Shown here one piece after another: positions 41,943-51,465 of a stretch of 64,000 nt of DNA. Position 1 is the first letter of the stretch; each line of letters opens with the position of its first letter. Below the pieces are notes generated by a model that saw only the letters and a program-made list of their open reading frames with translations, did not search any database and was not told the origin of the DNA. This DNA is from Candidatus Chryseobacterium colombiense (lineage in GTDB: Bacteria; Bacteroidota; Bacteroidia; Flavobacteriales; Weeksellaceae): the NCBI GenBank assembly GCA_029203185.1, contig CP119310.1, forward strand, positions 1,674,001 through 1,738,000. The letters run 5' to 3'. The position numbers were made by a program, and so were the translations under genes.

Positions 41943-43349
41943 CTATTTTAAACGTTCTCCTAGCTGTCTGATTGCTTCTATTTTCTTGGGAGAAAAAGTA
42001 TCTGCAAAAACAAGCCTGAAATATTGCTCAAAAGCTGACGAAAACGAAAAGGTATAGCCCGGTGTAAATCTAATACCTATTTTGTCACATTGTTCATAAA
42101 AGAAATTCATATCAATCGTATCGGGCATTTTCACCCATAGGTTATATCCCCCGAATGGCGTCGCCACAGAGATATTTCCAGGAAAATAGCTTAAGAGTAA
42201 ATTAGTGGCAAAACGGGCATTTCTTGCCAATTGTAACCGAAAAGATCTTACATGACGGTCATAACTGCTGCCCTCAATCAAACGGTTTACCATTTCCTGA
42301 TACAAAGGAGAAACACTGCTGCCCAGAGAAAATCTGATCTGTTCGGCACGTTCCATAAATTGACCTGAACTCAGCCATCCTAGCCTGATTCCCGGAGCAA
42401 GTGTTTTTGCATAGGAGGAATAAGTCAGCACCAGACCACTCTCATCAAAACTCTTTATGGTAGAGGGTCTTTGCCCTTGAAAATAGAGATCTCCATAAAT
42501 ATCATTTTCTATTACAGCAATACGGTGCCGTTGAGCAATATTCAATAACATTTTTTTCTGCTCGTCACTCAGTACTGTTCCCGTTGGGTTATGAAAATTC
42601 GGAGTGACCACCACTGCCTTTATGGTGTTCTTTTCACAGGCTTTATTGAAGAAATCCACATCAAATCCAAGCACCGGATCGACGGGAACTTCAATAACTT
42701 TAAGCTTCAATACCCTGATCACTTCTAAGACAGAAAAAACGCACGGACTTTCCACTGCAATCACATCCCCCGGATCGCACGTCGCGGAAAGTGCGATATA
42801 CAATGCCTGCAAAGCTCCGTCTGTAACCAGCAGCTCATCATGGTTGATCATAGTCTGAGAAGATACAGCTTGTTTTATAATGTTTTCCTTTAATGAAGGG
42901 AGTCCGCTTGCTGGATAATATCGCAATAAACCGGCTCCTTTCTCCCTGATGATCTGTTGCATGGTCCTTAGCAATAACTTTTGCGGGATAACAAGGTCAC
43001 CCGGAGCGGCCACATTAAATTCTGAAATTTTTCTGCCCATTCTTAAGGAAGTGGTCAATTCCAGATGATTACTGAAGATGGCATCTCTCACCACTGGCTT
43101 ATGGTTAATTCTTATTAGCTCTCTGCCCATTTGCATAGTATTGCTAACATAATAACCTGACTTTGGGATACTTTCAACCGCTCCACTAAGAATTAGATGT
43201 TCATAACCCATTTGTACGGTACTGCTACTGAGCTGATATTTTTCTTTGATCTGCCTTACTGATGGTAGCTTATGACCGGGCTTGTAAATTCCGTCCCTGA
43301 TATTTTTTTCAATTTCACTCGTGAATAACTCAAATTTATAGCTCTTCAT
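41943..43349 (-). CDS. MocR-family regulator (GntR HTH fused to a PLP aminotransferase domain)
   Basis: Residues 1-75 are a winged helix GntR domain (KLPSVRQIKEKYQLSSSTVQMGYEHL). Residues 110-468 are a fold-type-I aminotransferase domain with VVTPNFHNPTGTVLS, NDIYGDLYF and the PLP-lysine segment SSYAKTLAPGIRLGW. MocR proteins use PLP or an amino compound as effector. The gene is divergent from the MFS exporter at 43479 and shares a 129-base control region with it, and so is the likely regulator of that exporter. Confidence 0.9.
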   Translation of the reverse strand: MKSYKFELFTSEIEKNIRDGIYKPGHKLPSVRQIKEKYQLSSSTVQMGYEHLILSGAVESIPKSGYYVSNTMQMGRELIRINHKPVVRDAIFSNHLELTTSLRMGRKISEFNVAAPGDLVIPQKLLLRTMQQIIREKGAGLLRYYPASGLPSLKENIIKQAVSSQTMINHDELLVTDGALQALYIALSATCDPGDVIAVESPCVFSVLEVIRVLKLKVIEVPVDPVLGFDVDFFNKACEKNTIKAVVVTPNFHNPTGTVLSDEQKKMLLNIAQRHRIAVIENDIYGDLYFQGQRPSTIKSFDESGLVLTYSSYAKTLAPGIRLGWLSSGQFMERAEQIRFSLGSSVSPLYQEMVNRLIEGSSYDRHVRSFRLQLARNARFATNLLLSYFPGNISVATPFGGYNLWVKMPDTIDMNFFYEQCDKIGIRFTPGYTFSFSSAFEQYFRLVFADTFSPKKIEAIRQLGERLK

Positions 43350-43374
43350 CTGTATTGGTTATTTTAATTAAAAC

Positions 43375-43395
43375 TGTACCTGTACTACAAATGTA
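43375..43395 (-). promoter_or_regulatory. -7 box and TGTAC repeats in the MocR promoter
   Basis: TGTACCTGTACT (43375-43386) is a tandem TGTAC repeat just downstream of TACATTTG on the minus strand (43388-43395). Placement on the transcription start fits autorepression. The GNAT gene upstream region has CTGTACT on the minus strand at 41848-41854. Confidence 0.45.
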
Positions 43396-43478
43396 AAGCT
43401 TTTAACTTTGATAATCATAATCCCAAATCTCCGATATTGCCATTCACTTAGCTAAAAAATCAACTCTAATCAAATAAA

Positions 43479-44684
43479 ATGAACTCCTGTAAAAATAGCA
43501 TTAAAAATAATACATCATCTTTTCACAGCCCTTCTTTCAGCTGGGTGGCCCTTCTTTCTTTAGGAACATTCATTGTATTTTTTCAGGGATTTATGGTTGC
43601 TCCCATACTTCCACAGCTTTCGGAACTCTTCAAGACTTCTGTTCAACATGTGAGTTTTATAGAACCTGCCTATTTATTAAGTTACGGTATTTCCACATTG
43701 ATCTATGCGCCCTTATCTGACAGATATGGACGCTTCTCAGTAATTACTTTTTCTCTGTGTGGGTTCATATTGGTTACCGCCTTTACAGGCTTTGCACAAA
43801 ACATCAATCAGCTTATCTTTCTCAGGTTGTTGACCGGATTACTCGCCGGAGGTGTAGCACCGACAACAATCGGTTGGATCGGTGACAATTTTCCGTATGA
43901 CAAAAGAGGGCATGCTTTAGGTATTTTTTTCGGTTTTATGGCTGCAGGAACGGCATTTGGTTCAAGTGCCGGTGCATTATTGACTTCATTTGTAGGATGG
44001 AGAATGCTGTTTTGGATCGTTGCAGGATTAGGGCTTCTGATACTGGGAATTCTCACTTCAAATCGCAGCAGTTTCTTCCAGAAACAAAATGAAAATATAA
44101 TCGAGATCAAAACAATGATTTCTGAGTACTATACCATACTCAAACTGAAAAGAGCGCGGCGTACGTATATCTTTGTTCTGCTGAACTCAATGTTTCACAG
44201 CGGCATATTTGCATGGACCGGATTTTTCTTTTTCAGCAATTATCATCTTAATGAAAAAGGTGTAGGACTAGCACTGCTTGGATATGGAATACCCGGTCTT
44301 TTTCTAGGACCATTTTTAGGAAAAATGGCTGACAGATTCGGCCTTAATAAGATCATTCCCATCGGAATCACAATGGGAGCAATATCCACTCTATTGCTGG
44401 CGATGCATTATCCGTTATGGCTTTCCTGTCTTTTAATTGCCACCCTATCCCTTGCTTTTGACATGACACATCCTCTTTTTGCTGCCATCATAACAACCTT
44501 ATCTGAACGTAAGGACGTTGCAATCGGGCTCTTTGCATTTGTCATGTTTATGGGGTATGGACTTGGAAGCCTGATATTCAGTCTCATTATAAATATTGGT
44601 ATCAACGAAAGTTTTCAGGTCTTTGGACTTTGTGCAGTCGTGGGAGCAATACTATCAGTTTTTACATTCAAGAATGAAAAGTAA
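43479..44684 (+). CDS. MFS exporter (AraJ/YnfM-like, 12 TM)
   Basis: A 401-aa 12-segment MFS protein. The N-half loop is LIYAPLSDRYGRFSVITFSL (MFS motif A) and the RLLTGLLAGGVAPTTIGWIGDNFP segment matches the DHA1 drug-efflux group. Likely exports a small molecule, perhaps an amino acid or amine matching its MocR regulator. Two sets of six segments, no signal peptide. Confidence 0.87.
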   Translation: MNSCKNSIKNNTSSFHSPSFSWVALLSLGTFIVFFQGFMVAPILPQLSELFKTSVQHVSFIEPAYLLSYGISTLIYAPLSDRYGRFSVITFSLCGFILVTAFTGFAQNINQLIFLRLLTGLLAGGVAPTTIGWIGDNFPYDKRGHALGIFFGFMAAGTAFGSSAGALLTSFVGWRMLFWIVAGLGLLILGILTSNRSSFFQKQNENIIEIKTMISEYYTILKLKRARRTYIFVLLNSMFHSGIFAWTGFFFFSNYHLNEKGVGLALLGYGIPGLFLGPFLGKMADRFGLNKIIPIGITMGAISTLLLAMHYPLWLSCLLIATLSLAFDMTHPLFAAIITTLSERKDVAIGLFAFVMFMGYGLGSLIFSLIINIGINESFQVFGLCAVVGAILSVFTFKNEK

Positions 44685-44839
44685 TTGTATTACATATATT
44701 TCCAATATAGTATAATCTCCTTTGTAATATTCAATGTAAAGATTTACTCTTTTCCGCATTTAAGTTTATTAATGCTATTAAGTACAATAAACTAAGTAAA
44801 TTAAAAATGAAAGCCCGTCCGTCCTATTTAATAGTTTTT

Positions 44840-45967
44840 TTACGGTCTTATAATTTTTTCAGCCAGAAGAATGAGTTCATTTTGAGTGCCCTGATCTGCT
44901 TCATTAGATAATAGAACTATTCCCGAATTTAATTCCGGATAGAATAACATATAGCTGCTAAATCCCAGGCTTCCACCAGTATGTGAGATACTAAGTCTGC
45001 CATCTTCTGTTTTTTTTACTTTCCAGTTAAGTGCGATGGCACCATCTTCAATTTTGCCAAAAATTGGCTGATGACTTAACTTCACGGCAGTATTTTTTTC
45101 ATTGAGTTGAAACATCATATACTTCAGCATATCCGAAGTGGAAGAAGCTATGCTTGCAGCTACTCTTAAATCCTCCCAGTCAGTCACAGGCATGATACGT
45201 CCTTTCCCATCATAACCTTTTGCCATATTGATAGGCAGGTTATGAGATTCAAGAAGATAGGTATTTTTCAATTTTAATGGCCTTACGAAATACTTTTTAA
45301 GGAGATTGTCATATGAATCATGATAAACATCTTCCAGTATGTAGCCAAGCAATTGTGCTGCGGTATTGCAATGCCTAGAAATGCTTCCCGGCAATACCTT
45401 TATATTCACCTGATGAAGGTCTTTGTAGAAATTCTCCCTGCTGTATTTTGTATGTACAGAATCCAAAATATAAGGAATGGAGTCAGGATCTGCCTTTCCG
45501 AAAATATCTTTATCCGGCATCCAATTGGGTAAGCCTGAAGTGAGATTAGCTAAATTAAGTAATGTAATGGGTGTTCCGTTGTAGTTCAGATTTGGATAAT
45601 CTTCTTTGAGATACTTTCTAATATCATCAGTAAGGTCTACCTTTTTATCAACAACAGCCTGTGCGAGTAAAGTTGCACCAAATGTTTTTGTGATAGAGGC
45701 CAATTCATATACTGTATTTTCCGTAGGGAGATTTTGTCTGCCATTTTCGGTAGAACCATAATTATAAAGATATTGTTGCCCGTTTTTAATAATACCGATT
45801 GATATACCCACCCTTGAATTATTTTGCATAAAAGAAGACACTGACAGATCTACCAATGAATCAAAGGGCGTTTTAAGTTTGTTATCGGAGGGTAATTTTA
45901 TTTGATTTGTTTGAGCAAACCATGCTGTATTGGCCAGAAATCCTAAAAATAAGAATAGATTTTTCAT
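44840..45967 (-). CDS. Secreted beta-lactamase-family serine hydrolase with altered YxN motif
   Basis: A 375-aa protein with a signal peptide (cleaved near residue 19). SxxK motif SITK (Ser91-Lys94) and final motif HTGG are intact. Where the family has Tyr-x-Asn in YSNxxxxLLG, the sequence is HCN (residues 199-201) in SRHCNTAAQLLGYIL, so the general-base Tyr is replaced by His. Activity could be altered or lost. It is a paralogue in fold of the enzyme at 8524 but not close in sequence. Confidence 0.83.
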   Translation of the reverse strand: MKNLFLFLGFLANTAWFAQTNQIKLPSDNKLKTPFDSLVDLSVSSFMQNNSRVGISIGIIKNGQQYLYNYGSTENGRQNLPTENTVYELASITKTFGATLLAQAVVDKKVDLTDDIRKYLKEDYPNLNYNGTPITLLNLANLTSGLPNWMPDKDIFGKADPDSIPYILDSVHTKYSRENFYKDLHQVNIKVLPGSISRHCNTAAQLLGYILEDVYHDSYDNLLKKYFVRPLKLKNTYLLESHNLPINMAKGYDGKGRIMPVTDWEDLRVAASIASSTSDMLKYMMFQLNEKNTAVKLSHQPIFGKIEDGAIALNWKVKKTEDGRLSISHTGGSLGFSSYMLFYPELNSGIVLLSNEADQGTQNELILLAEKIIRP

Positions 45968-46290
45968 ATTGAATTAAGTTTTTGAAAGAAAATTTGGGAT
46001 TTATTAATCTACGGAAGAATAAATAAAATTTGAACTGACTATTAATTTAATACTTATAATAAAGACAAATTAGTCAATCATTTCATTACATATCAGGGAA
46101 CTGGCGTACAAATACGTTTGCTTGAAATCAAAACCTCTAACTTATTTAATACAAACAAAATATTCAATCATATTGCTTATTCCAGTAATTTTAAAGTTTA
46201 GCTCCGTATTAAGAAATTCCAAAATTAAAAACTCCTTATTCGGATGACTGTTGATCATCAATATTTCATTTCATCGGTTACTTTTGCAAT
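45968..46290. other. Intergenic region between serine hydrolase and outer-membrane barrel genes
   Basis: 323 AT-rich bases. No frame of coding quality, no strong hairpin and no full promoter are visible. Confidence 0.6.
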
Positions 46291-48642
46291 TTAGTTGGCC
46301 CTATTCTTTTCATCAAACATCACCTGACGCCCTCCCGATTTCACTTTACGATTTCCAAAATTGTAGGTTAGTGAAACAGAAAGGTTTCTGCCATCGTAGT
46401 AGTTATTAAAATAATGGGTTGAATCTACATAATAGATTTCACCGTGGCTTTTAGCTTGACGAAAAATATCAGAAACATAAACATTTATCAGTAGATCTTT
46501 GTTCATCAGGTTTAGTTTCAGGCCGGCCGTAAAATTACCTACAAAATAGGAATAGGTGTTCCCAATACTGGAAGGCAAACGGAACCAATAATTCATTAGG
46601 AATTGTACGCTTTTATCTTTGGTTAATGAGAAATTGTTTTTGGCGTCAAAACTGATACTGTTTCCTTTTCTGGAGGCCGCATCAGTGGCAAAAACCTGTG
46701 TTTTCATATAAGACAGATCTCCAGAGTAGTTGGCTTCCCAAAAATTAAAGAAAGTATCTGAATAATTCAGTGATATGCCTGTACTATTTTTGTTAAAAAA
46801 GTTGTAAAAATTACTGGTCTTATTCTCACCCTCCAGAACAACCAGTTGTGCAAAGGCATTCAGTTCCCGCTGGAAGTAAGTGGAAACAAAAAATTTACCT
46901 TTATATAGGTATGACAATTCGAAATTATGATTGACAGAAGGGTTAAGCGCAGGATTTCCGGAATAGTAAGAATTGATATTCGTGTACCATCGGAATGGAT
47001 TAAGTGCACGGAATCCCGGTCTGTTGATACGTTTGGAATAATTGATACTGAAAGTATTATTTTCATTAGTTTTATAAGTCAGATAAGCCGTAGGGAAAAA
47101 CTTACCATAGGAATTTTCTGAGCTTTGACCTGATGAAACAGAGTTTCCACTGATAGTGGAATATTCATACCTTAGTCCGGCTTTCACTGTCCATCTTTCG
47201 CCAAGCCGTTTTTCCATTCCTACATAAGCAGCATAATTTTTTTCATTATAATTGAAAAGATCACTCTTTATGGGGTCAGTTACATAATCCTGACCGACAA
47301 GATTCTGATATTGCAGATCTGAATTGTTATCAAAATTGGTAAATTTAATTCCGGCTTCTGTCTTTGCAAATTCAAATGGCAGCGTAAGATCAGCCTGACC
47401 GGAATAGATCTTATAATCCAGTTCAGACGGAGTTCTCACAACGTAGGAATTAGCAGAATTATCTTGAGTCGTAAAATCGATATTGCTGCTGGGTGTATTG
47501 GAGAAATAATTACCTGTTATGCTGAGTTTATTACTGCGCTTCCCGAACTTGATATCATAATAGGCACTTACCGTGGCTTGTCTGTTGTCATTACGATGTT
47601 CTGCATAGGTGGATAAAGTATTCGTATAGTTTTGATTCTGGAAATAATCCGAAGTGTTCATGATGTCCATTCCTGATTTTCCGGATCCGTAGTCAATCAC
47701 AAATCCAAGACCTGAATTGCTATTGATCTCATAATCTGAACTGAAATTGAGACCCGTGCCTTTCCAGAAATCCCTTCTGTCATCAGCACTTTTCAGACCG
47801 TCCGAGCCGACGATTGTATAATTTTCATAGGAATGCTTCTGACTGTCATATTGCCTCAGTTTTAATGAAGACCTTACCTTTTCATTTTGATAATTTACGG
47901 TAGCAGAGTTTGAATTGCCTGTATAGGTAGTCTGAAACAGACTTGTTGTTACACTTCCATTCCAGCCCAGATTTTGATTTTTCTTCAGAACGATGTTGAT
48001 GAGACCACTATTACCTTGCGCTTCATATTTGGCTGGAGGCGCTGTGATCACCTCTATTTTTTCAATGTTTTCTGATCGAAGGCTTCTGAGATAATTGATT
48101 AGCTCGGATCCGGAAAGGTTTAACATCCGCTCATTCACCATTACTGAAACTCCGCTTTTCCCAACCATTGATATCCCTGCATTCTCATCTACTTTGATCT
48201 GTGGCGTAGCGTCCAATGTCTGCAAACCGTCCATTCCTTGTGAGGCTACAGAATTGGATACGTTAAAAATCATCCGGTCCGCTTTTCTCTCTATAAGCTT
48301 TTTCCTGGCTGTTACGGTTACCCCTTCAATTTGCTTTTCATTTACATCTGCAATCAAAAGATCATAGCTGATATTACCGTTGACCTCAACTTCTCCCTGA
48401 TAAAATATTTTCCCATCATATATGCACTCTATATTATATTTTCCGTTTTCCGCCAATTTCAAATTAAAATGGCCCTTTTCGTCTGAGATCGCCGACTGTT
48501 TGTAATTATCTTTTCTGGCAATAATCTCTGCATAAGAGATCGTATTTTTTGATTTTTTAACCGTTCCGTTGATACTTTGTGATAAAGCGAATAAAGGCAT
48601 TAAAAGTAAAACTGACGATGTTGTCTTCAGCATGGTTGTCAT
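46291..48642 (-). CDS. Outer-membrane beta-barrel family protein (TonB-receptor-like)
   Basis: A 783-aa protein with signal peptide (1-22), an N-terminal carboxypeptidase-D-like Ig domain (about 24-90, INGTVKKSKNTISYAEIIARKDN) and a plug-like segment (VTVTARKKLIERKADRMIFNVSNS; KVDENAGISMVGKSGVSVMVNERML). The C-terminal barrel is of the Bacteroidota outer-membrane protein beta-barrel family (OMP_b-brl_3 style). These are likely TonB-dependent importers or adhesin-like barrels with unknown ligand. No SusD gene or transporter is next to it. Confidence 0.88.
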   Translation of the reverse strand: MTTMLKTTSSVLLLMPLFALSQSINGTVKKSKNTISYAEIIARKDNYKQSAISDEKGHFNLKLAENGKYNIECIYDGKIFYQGEVEVNGNISYDLLIADVNEKQIEGVTVTARKKLIERKADRMIFNVSNSVASQGMDGLQTLDATPQIKVDENAGISMVGKSGVSVMVNERMLNLSGSELINYLRSLRSENIEKIEVITAPPAKYEAQGNSGLINIVLKKNQNLGWNGSVTTSLFQTTYTGNSNSATVNYQNEKVRSSLKLRQYDSQKHSYENYTIVGSDGLKSADDRRDFWKGTGLNFSSDYEINSNSGLGFVIDYGSGKSGMDIMNTSDYFQNQNYTNTLSTYAEHRNDNRQATVSAYYDIKFGKRSNKLSITGNYFSNTPSSNIDFTTQDNSANSYVVRTPSELDYKIYSGQADLTLPFEFAKTEAGIKFTNFDNNSDLQYQNLVGQDYVTDPIKSDLFNYNEKNYAAYVGMEKRLGERWTVKAGLRYEYSTISGNSVSSGQSSENSYGKFFPTAYLTYKTNENNTFSINYSKRINRPGFRALNPFRWYTNINSYYSGNPALNPSVNHNFELSYLYKGKFFVSTYFQRELNAFAQLVVLEGENKTSNFYNFFNKNSTGISLNYSDTFFNFWEANYSGDLSYMKTQVFATDAASRKGNSISFDAKNNFSLTKDKSVQFLMNYWFRLPSSIGNTYSYFVGNFTAGLKLNLMNKDLLINVYVSDIFRQAKSHGEIYYVDSTHYFNNYYDGRNLSVSLTYNFGNRKVKSGGRQVMFDEKNRAN

Positions 48643-49046
48643 TTTTGAGTTTGTTATATAATGACAATTCTAAACTGTTTGGTATTACATTGCAATCGTG
48701 TTTATTTATAATATCCGGTAAAAAACAAGGCAAATCTTAAGGGATATTATTTTTATTACCAAGTATAGTTCAACAACTTATGTACGCTCCAGGTTAACAA
48801 AATAATATAAACAATTGAATCATTAAGAAGGAACCTGACCCAATTTATATTTACAATCTTCTCCAAAAGCAATGGAGAATCTGAAGTAAACCTGTATATC
48901 TTAGATGTCAGACTTTCGGATGGTTCCGTAATCAATGCTTGCAATAGTCTAAAAAAGGCAATAAAGCGATACCAGTTCTCTTTATGAGCGCACATGCCAA
49001 AACATTTGAAATTGAGAAACGTTGTAATCCAATCGTGTTGATAGAT
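48643..49046. other. Intergenic region between outer-membrane barrel and antiporter genes
   Basis: 404 bases. A plus-strand frame 48811-48987 (58 codons, no ATG) and an overlapping minus-strand frame 48756-48995 (79 codons) exist, but neither has clear support. No terminator or promoter stands out. Confidence 0.5.
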
Positions 49047-50144
49047 TTAGGGAACAATCGTGATAAAAAGGTAGATCATAAATATGCCGATAAGCACAAA
49101 TCCCTGCATAATATTTGTTTTTCCTGTGGCCAGCGAGATCGTGATGATAAATAGCGATAGCCCCAGGAGAACTGTCGATTTGATGTCGATTCCCAATGTC
49201 ATCCGAATCCCGCTGATTACCGATATGATCGCAATGGCAGGAATGCTCAGTCCGATGCTTGCCAACGCAGAACCAAACGCCAGGTTCAGCGAAGTCTGTA
49301 TCCGGTCATTTTTGGCTGCCCTGACTGCCGCAAGAGCTTCCGGTAAGAGCACGATTCCTGCAATGATAACACCTACTGCGGATCTTGGTGCTCCCACAGC
49401 TACCACAAGATATTCTACATCTTTTGAAAGAAGCTTAGCCATTATAACAACCACGCCCAAACTTACGATCAGCATAAAACTGCTGATATACATATTCTTT
49501 CTTGAAACTTTGTTTTTACCATCGTATTCCACAGTTTTTTCCTTCGCTTTGTCACTGGGCGATATAAAAAAGCTCCGATGCCTGATCGTCTGCACCATTG
49601 TAAATCCTAGATAAAGAGCCAAACATAACAATGCGATAAACAAAAGCTGAAATGAAGTATACTCACCTCCCCGATGACTAATCGTATAGTTAGGTAATAT
49701 CAGAACAAAAACAACCACTGCTGTCAGAGTGATAAGAGCCGTACTTACACCTTTCAAAGTGAAGGACTGCTCCCTATATCTTATTGATCCAATAACAATA
49801 CAGATACCGATAATTCCATTAAGGATGAGCATAACTGCTGCAAAGACCGTATCTCTTGCCAGAGTGATAGTCTCAAGACCTTGCGCTCCAAGCATAATGG
49901 AAATAATCAGACCCACCTCGATGACTGTTATGGCAAATGCCAGAAGAAGGGTACCAAAAGGCTCACCCAGCTGGTGTGCAAGCACTTCGGAGTGATAGAC
50001 CGCTGTGAGCACGCTTCCCAGTAAAAGGGCTGTTAACAGGATCGAATAATAACCTGATGAAAAGATGAAGCTCCCAAAATAGAAGAGCCAAGATAAAAGC
50101 GGTACGACAATCGCCCAATACCGTAAGCATTTATGTTGATTCAT
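49047..50144 (-). CDS. ChaA-type calcium/cation:proton antiporter
   Basis: A 365-aa membrane protein with about eleven hydrophobic segments and two CaCA-family alpha-repeat motifs: GEPFGTLLLAFAITVIEVGLI near residue 60 and LPEALAAVRAAKNDRIQTSLNLAFGSALASIGLS near residue 268, each with the Glu that binds the cation. A hydrophilic loop at about 195-215 separates the repeats. Exports Ca2+ or Na+/K+ in exchange for H+, aiding alkaline or salt tolerance. Confidence 0.88.
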   Translation of the reverse strand: MNQHKCLRYWAIVVPLLSWLFYFGSFIFSSGYYSILLTALLLGSVLTAVYHSEVLAHQLGEPFGTLLLAFAITVIEVGLIISIMLGAQGLETITLARDTVFAAVMLILNGIIGICIVIGSIRYREQSFTLKGVSTALITLTAVVVFVLILPNYTISHRGGEYTSFQLLFIALLCLALYLGFTMVQTIRHRSFFISPSDKAKEKTVEYDGKNKVSRKNMYISSFMLIVSLGVVVIMAKLLSKDVEYLVVAVGAPRSAVGVIIAGIVLLPEALAAVRAAKNDRIQTSLNLAFGSALASIGLSIPAIAIISVISGIRMTLGIDIKSTVLLGLSLFIITISLATGKTNIMQGFVLIGIFMIYLFITIVP

Positions 50145-50267
50145 AAAGAAGAATACAATTTAATTTTTTGATTGGGTAAGAGCTTATCATCTTTCTACAA
50201 CAAAATGCGATCAATGTGCATATAAGCCATTACCCGGTAAGTTTATATGAAGAAAGAAATAGTAGCT

Positions 50268-50726
50268 CTATTTGAATTGATACAGAAACACAACATTGCC
50301 TGTATAGGCGGGTTTCGACTCATCCTTGATCACGAGTCTTGCACCGACAACGACCTTGACCATTCCCCGAAGGTCATTCACCGATCTGATAATAGCCTGC
50401 AATGATACTTCAGAATTTACCTTTACAGGCATGCCAAATCTCAGGTCTTCAATTCCGTAATTGATCTCAAGGCTTACATTCTGCACCGATGCGATTTGCT
50501 TCCATAGATATGGGATCAGCGCAAGGGTCAGGTATCCGTGGGCTATGGTTGATCCGTAAGGACTTTCAATGGATGCCCTCTCGCTATCCACGTGAATCCA
50601 CTGGTGATCCAAAGTGGCATCTGCAAATCTGTCGATCTGCTTTTGATCAATCGTATGCCATGGAGAACTTCCGACCATGACTCCCTCCAGTGACTTATAT
50701 TCTTCGTAATTGTTGATGATTCTCAT
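50268..50726 (-). CDS. MaoC-like hotdog dehydratase (R-specific hydratase type)
   Basis: A 152-aa hotdog protein. The hydratase motif appears as DQKQIDRFADATLDHQWIHVDSERA followed by GSTIAHGYLTLALIP, containing the Asp/His pair (DHQWIH) and the Ser-x-Ile-x-His-Gly of MaoC/NodN-type enoyl hydratases. It likely hydrates enoyl-CoA esters. It stands on the minus strand, 123 bases after the antiporter start and 119 bases before the cold-shock gene. Confidence 0.87.
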   Translation of the reverse strand: MRIINNYEEYKSLEGVMVGSSPWHTIDQKQIDRFADATLDHQWIHVDSERASIESPYGSTIAHGYLTLALIPYLWKQIASVQNVSLEINYGIEDLRFGMPVKVNSEVSLQAIIRSVNDLRGMVKVVVGARLVIKDESKPAYTGNVVFLYQFK

Positions 50727-50782
50727 ATATTTATGATTTAATAGTTCAATGCAGCAGTATGATTTCCGTAAAAAGATTAAAA

Positions 50783-50805
50783 GCCTCTCGCAATATGCGG
50801 GAGGC
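50783..50805 (-). terminator. Terminator of the cold-shock gene
   Basis: GCCTCTCGC (50783-50791) pairs with GCGGGAGGC (50797-50805). On the minus strand it is followed by TTTTAATCTTTTT. Confidence 0.8.
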
Positions 50806-50845
50806 CGGTAATATAACTAATATAATAATTACTATACTGATCAGA

Positions 50846-51040
50846 TTATGCCAATTTAACGTTGATTGCGCTTAAACCTTTATCTCCTTTCTGTACGTTG
50901 AAAACAACCTCGTCGTTCTCACGGATGCCTCTTGACTGAAGTCCTGAGGTATGTACAAAGATGTCTGCGCCACCTTCTGATGGTGCGATGAAACCGAAGC
51001 CTTTTGCTTCATTGAAAAATTTTACGGTGCCTTTTTGCAT
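50846..51040 (-). CDS. Cold-shock domain protein (CspA family)
   Basis: A 64-aa single S1-like OB fold with RNP1 KGFGFIAP and RNP2 DIFVHTS. Binds single-stranded RNA or DNA as an RNA chaperone. The ATG at 51040 is the right start, since the frame upstream of it adds unrelated residues. Probably transcribed alone, with a longer A/T-rich 5' leader (about 51041-51120), as in other csp genes, where cold control could act. Confidence 0.93.
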   Translation of the reverse strand: MQKGTVKFFNEAKGFGFIAPSEGGADIFVHTSGLQSRGIRENDEVVFNVQKGDKGLSAINVKLA

Positions 51041-51465
51041 TGTAATAAAATTAAAAATTAATATAATGGGATCTGTACACTTTACAGATTTCATTTTTGA
51101 AATAAAATTATGATCTGTAGGACAAACTCAAACATTTGTTTTATCTACTTATCATTCTTTGCGCGGCTCATTGATGCTATGCATAAGATATCTAAATATC
51201 TCGGTCTGCAATATCGGGTCACTTTTTAAGATCAAAGGAATCGAGATTCTCAATATCATTAAAAAATTGGATCTATAAACGGGGGAACTGTAGAAGCAAG
51301 ACCGATCGGTGTCATGGGACCGGTTAAGCAAAGGCAGGAACCTTTCTTTATGAATACTTTGCAAATGTAGAACTATATTCTTCAAAATCAAAAAAATATA
51401 AATAGTTGATTATCATTGTTTTATTTGTACATTACGCACACAGAAGAATTATTTGCACAGTGCGG
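51041..51465. other. Intergenic region between csp and the broken glycosyltransferase
   Basis: About 425 bases. The 51041-51120 part is likely the cold-shock leader. A 34-codon plus-strand frame and a 79-codon minus-strand frame occur but look accidental. Confidence 0.5.

Noticed and set aside
48811..48987. 58-codon plus-strand frame with protein-like composition (NGESEVNLYILDVRLSDGS)
   Set aside because: No ATG start and no promoter; could be a gene remnant, but not enough to call.
48756..48995. 79-codon minus-strand frame in the gap before the antiporter
   Set aside because: No recognisable domain, no promoter, and a competing plus-strand frame on the same bases; coding value not supported.
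51152..51391. 79-codon minus-strand frame upstream of the broken glycosyltransferase
   Set aside because: Unusual composition, no motif, no start signal.
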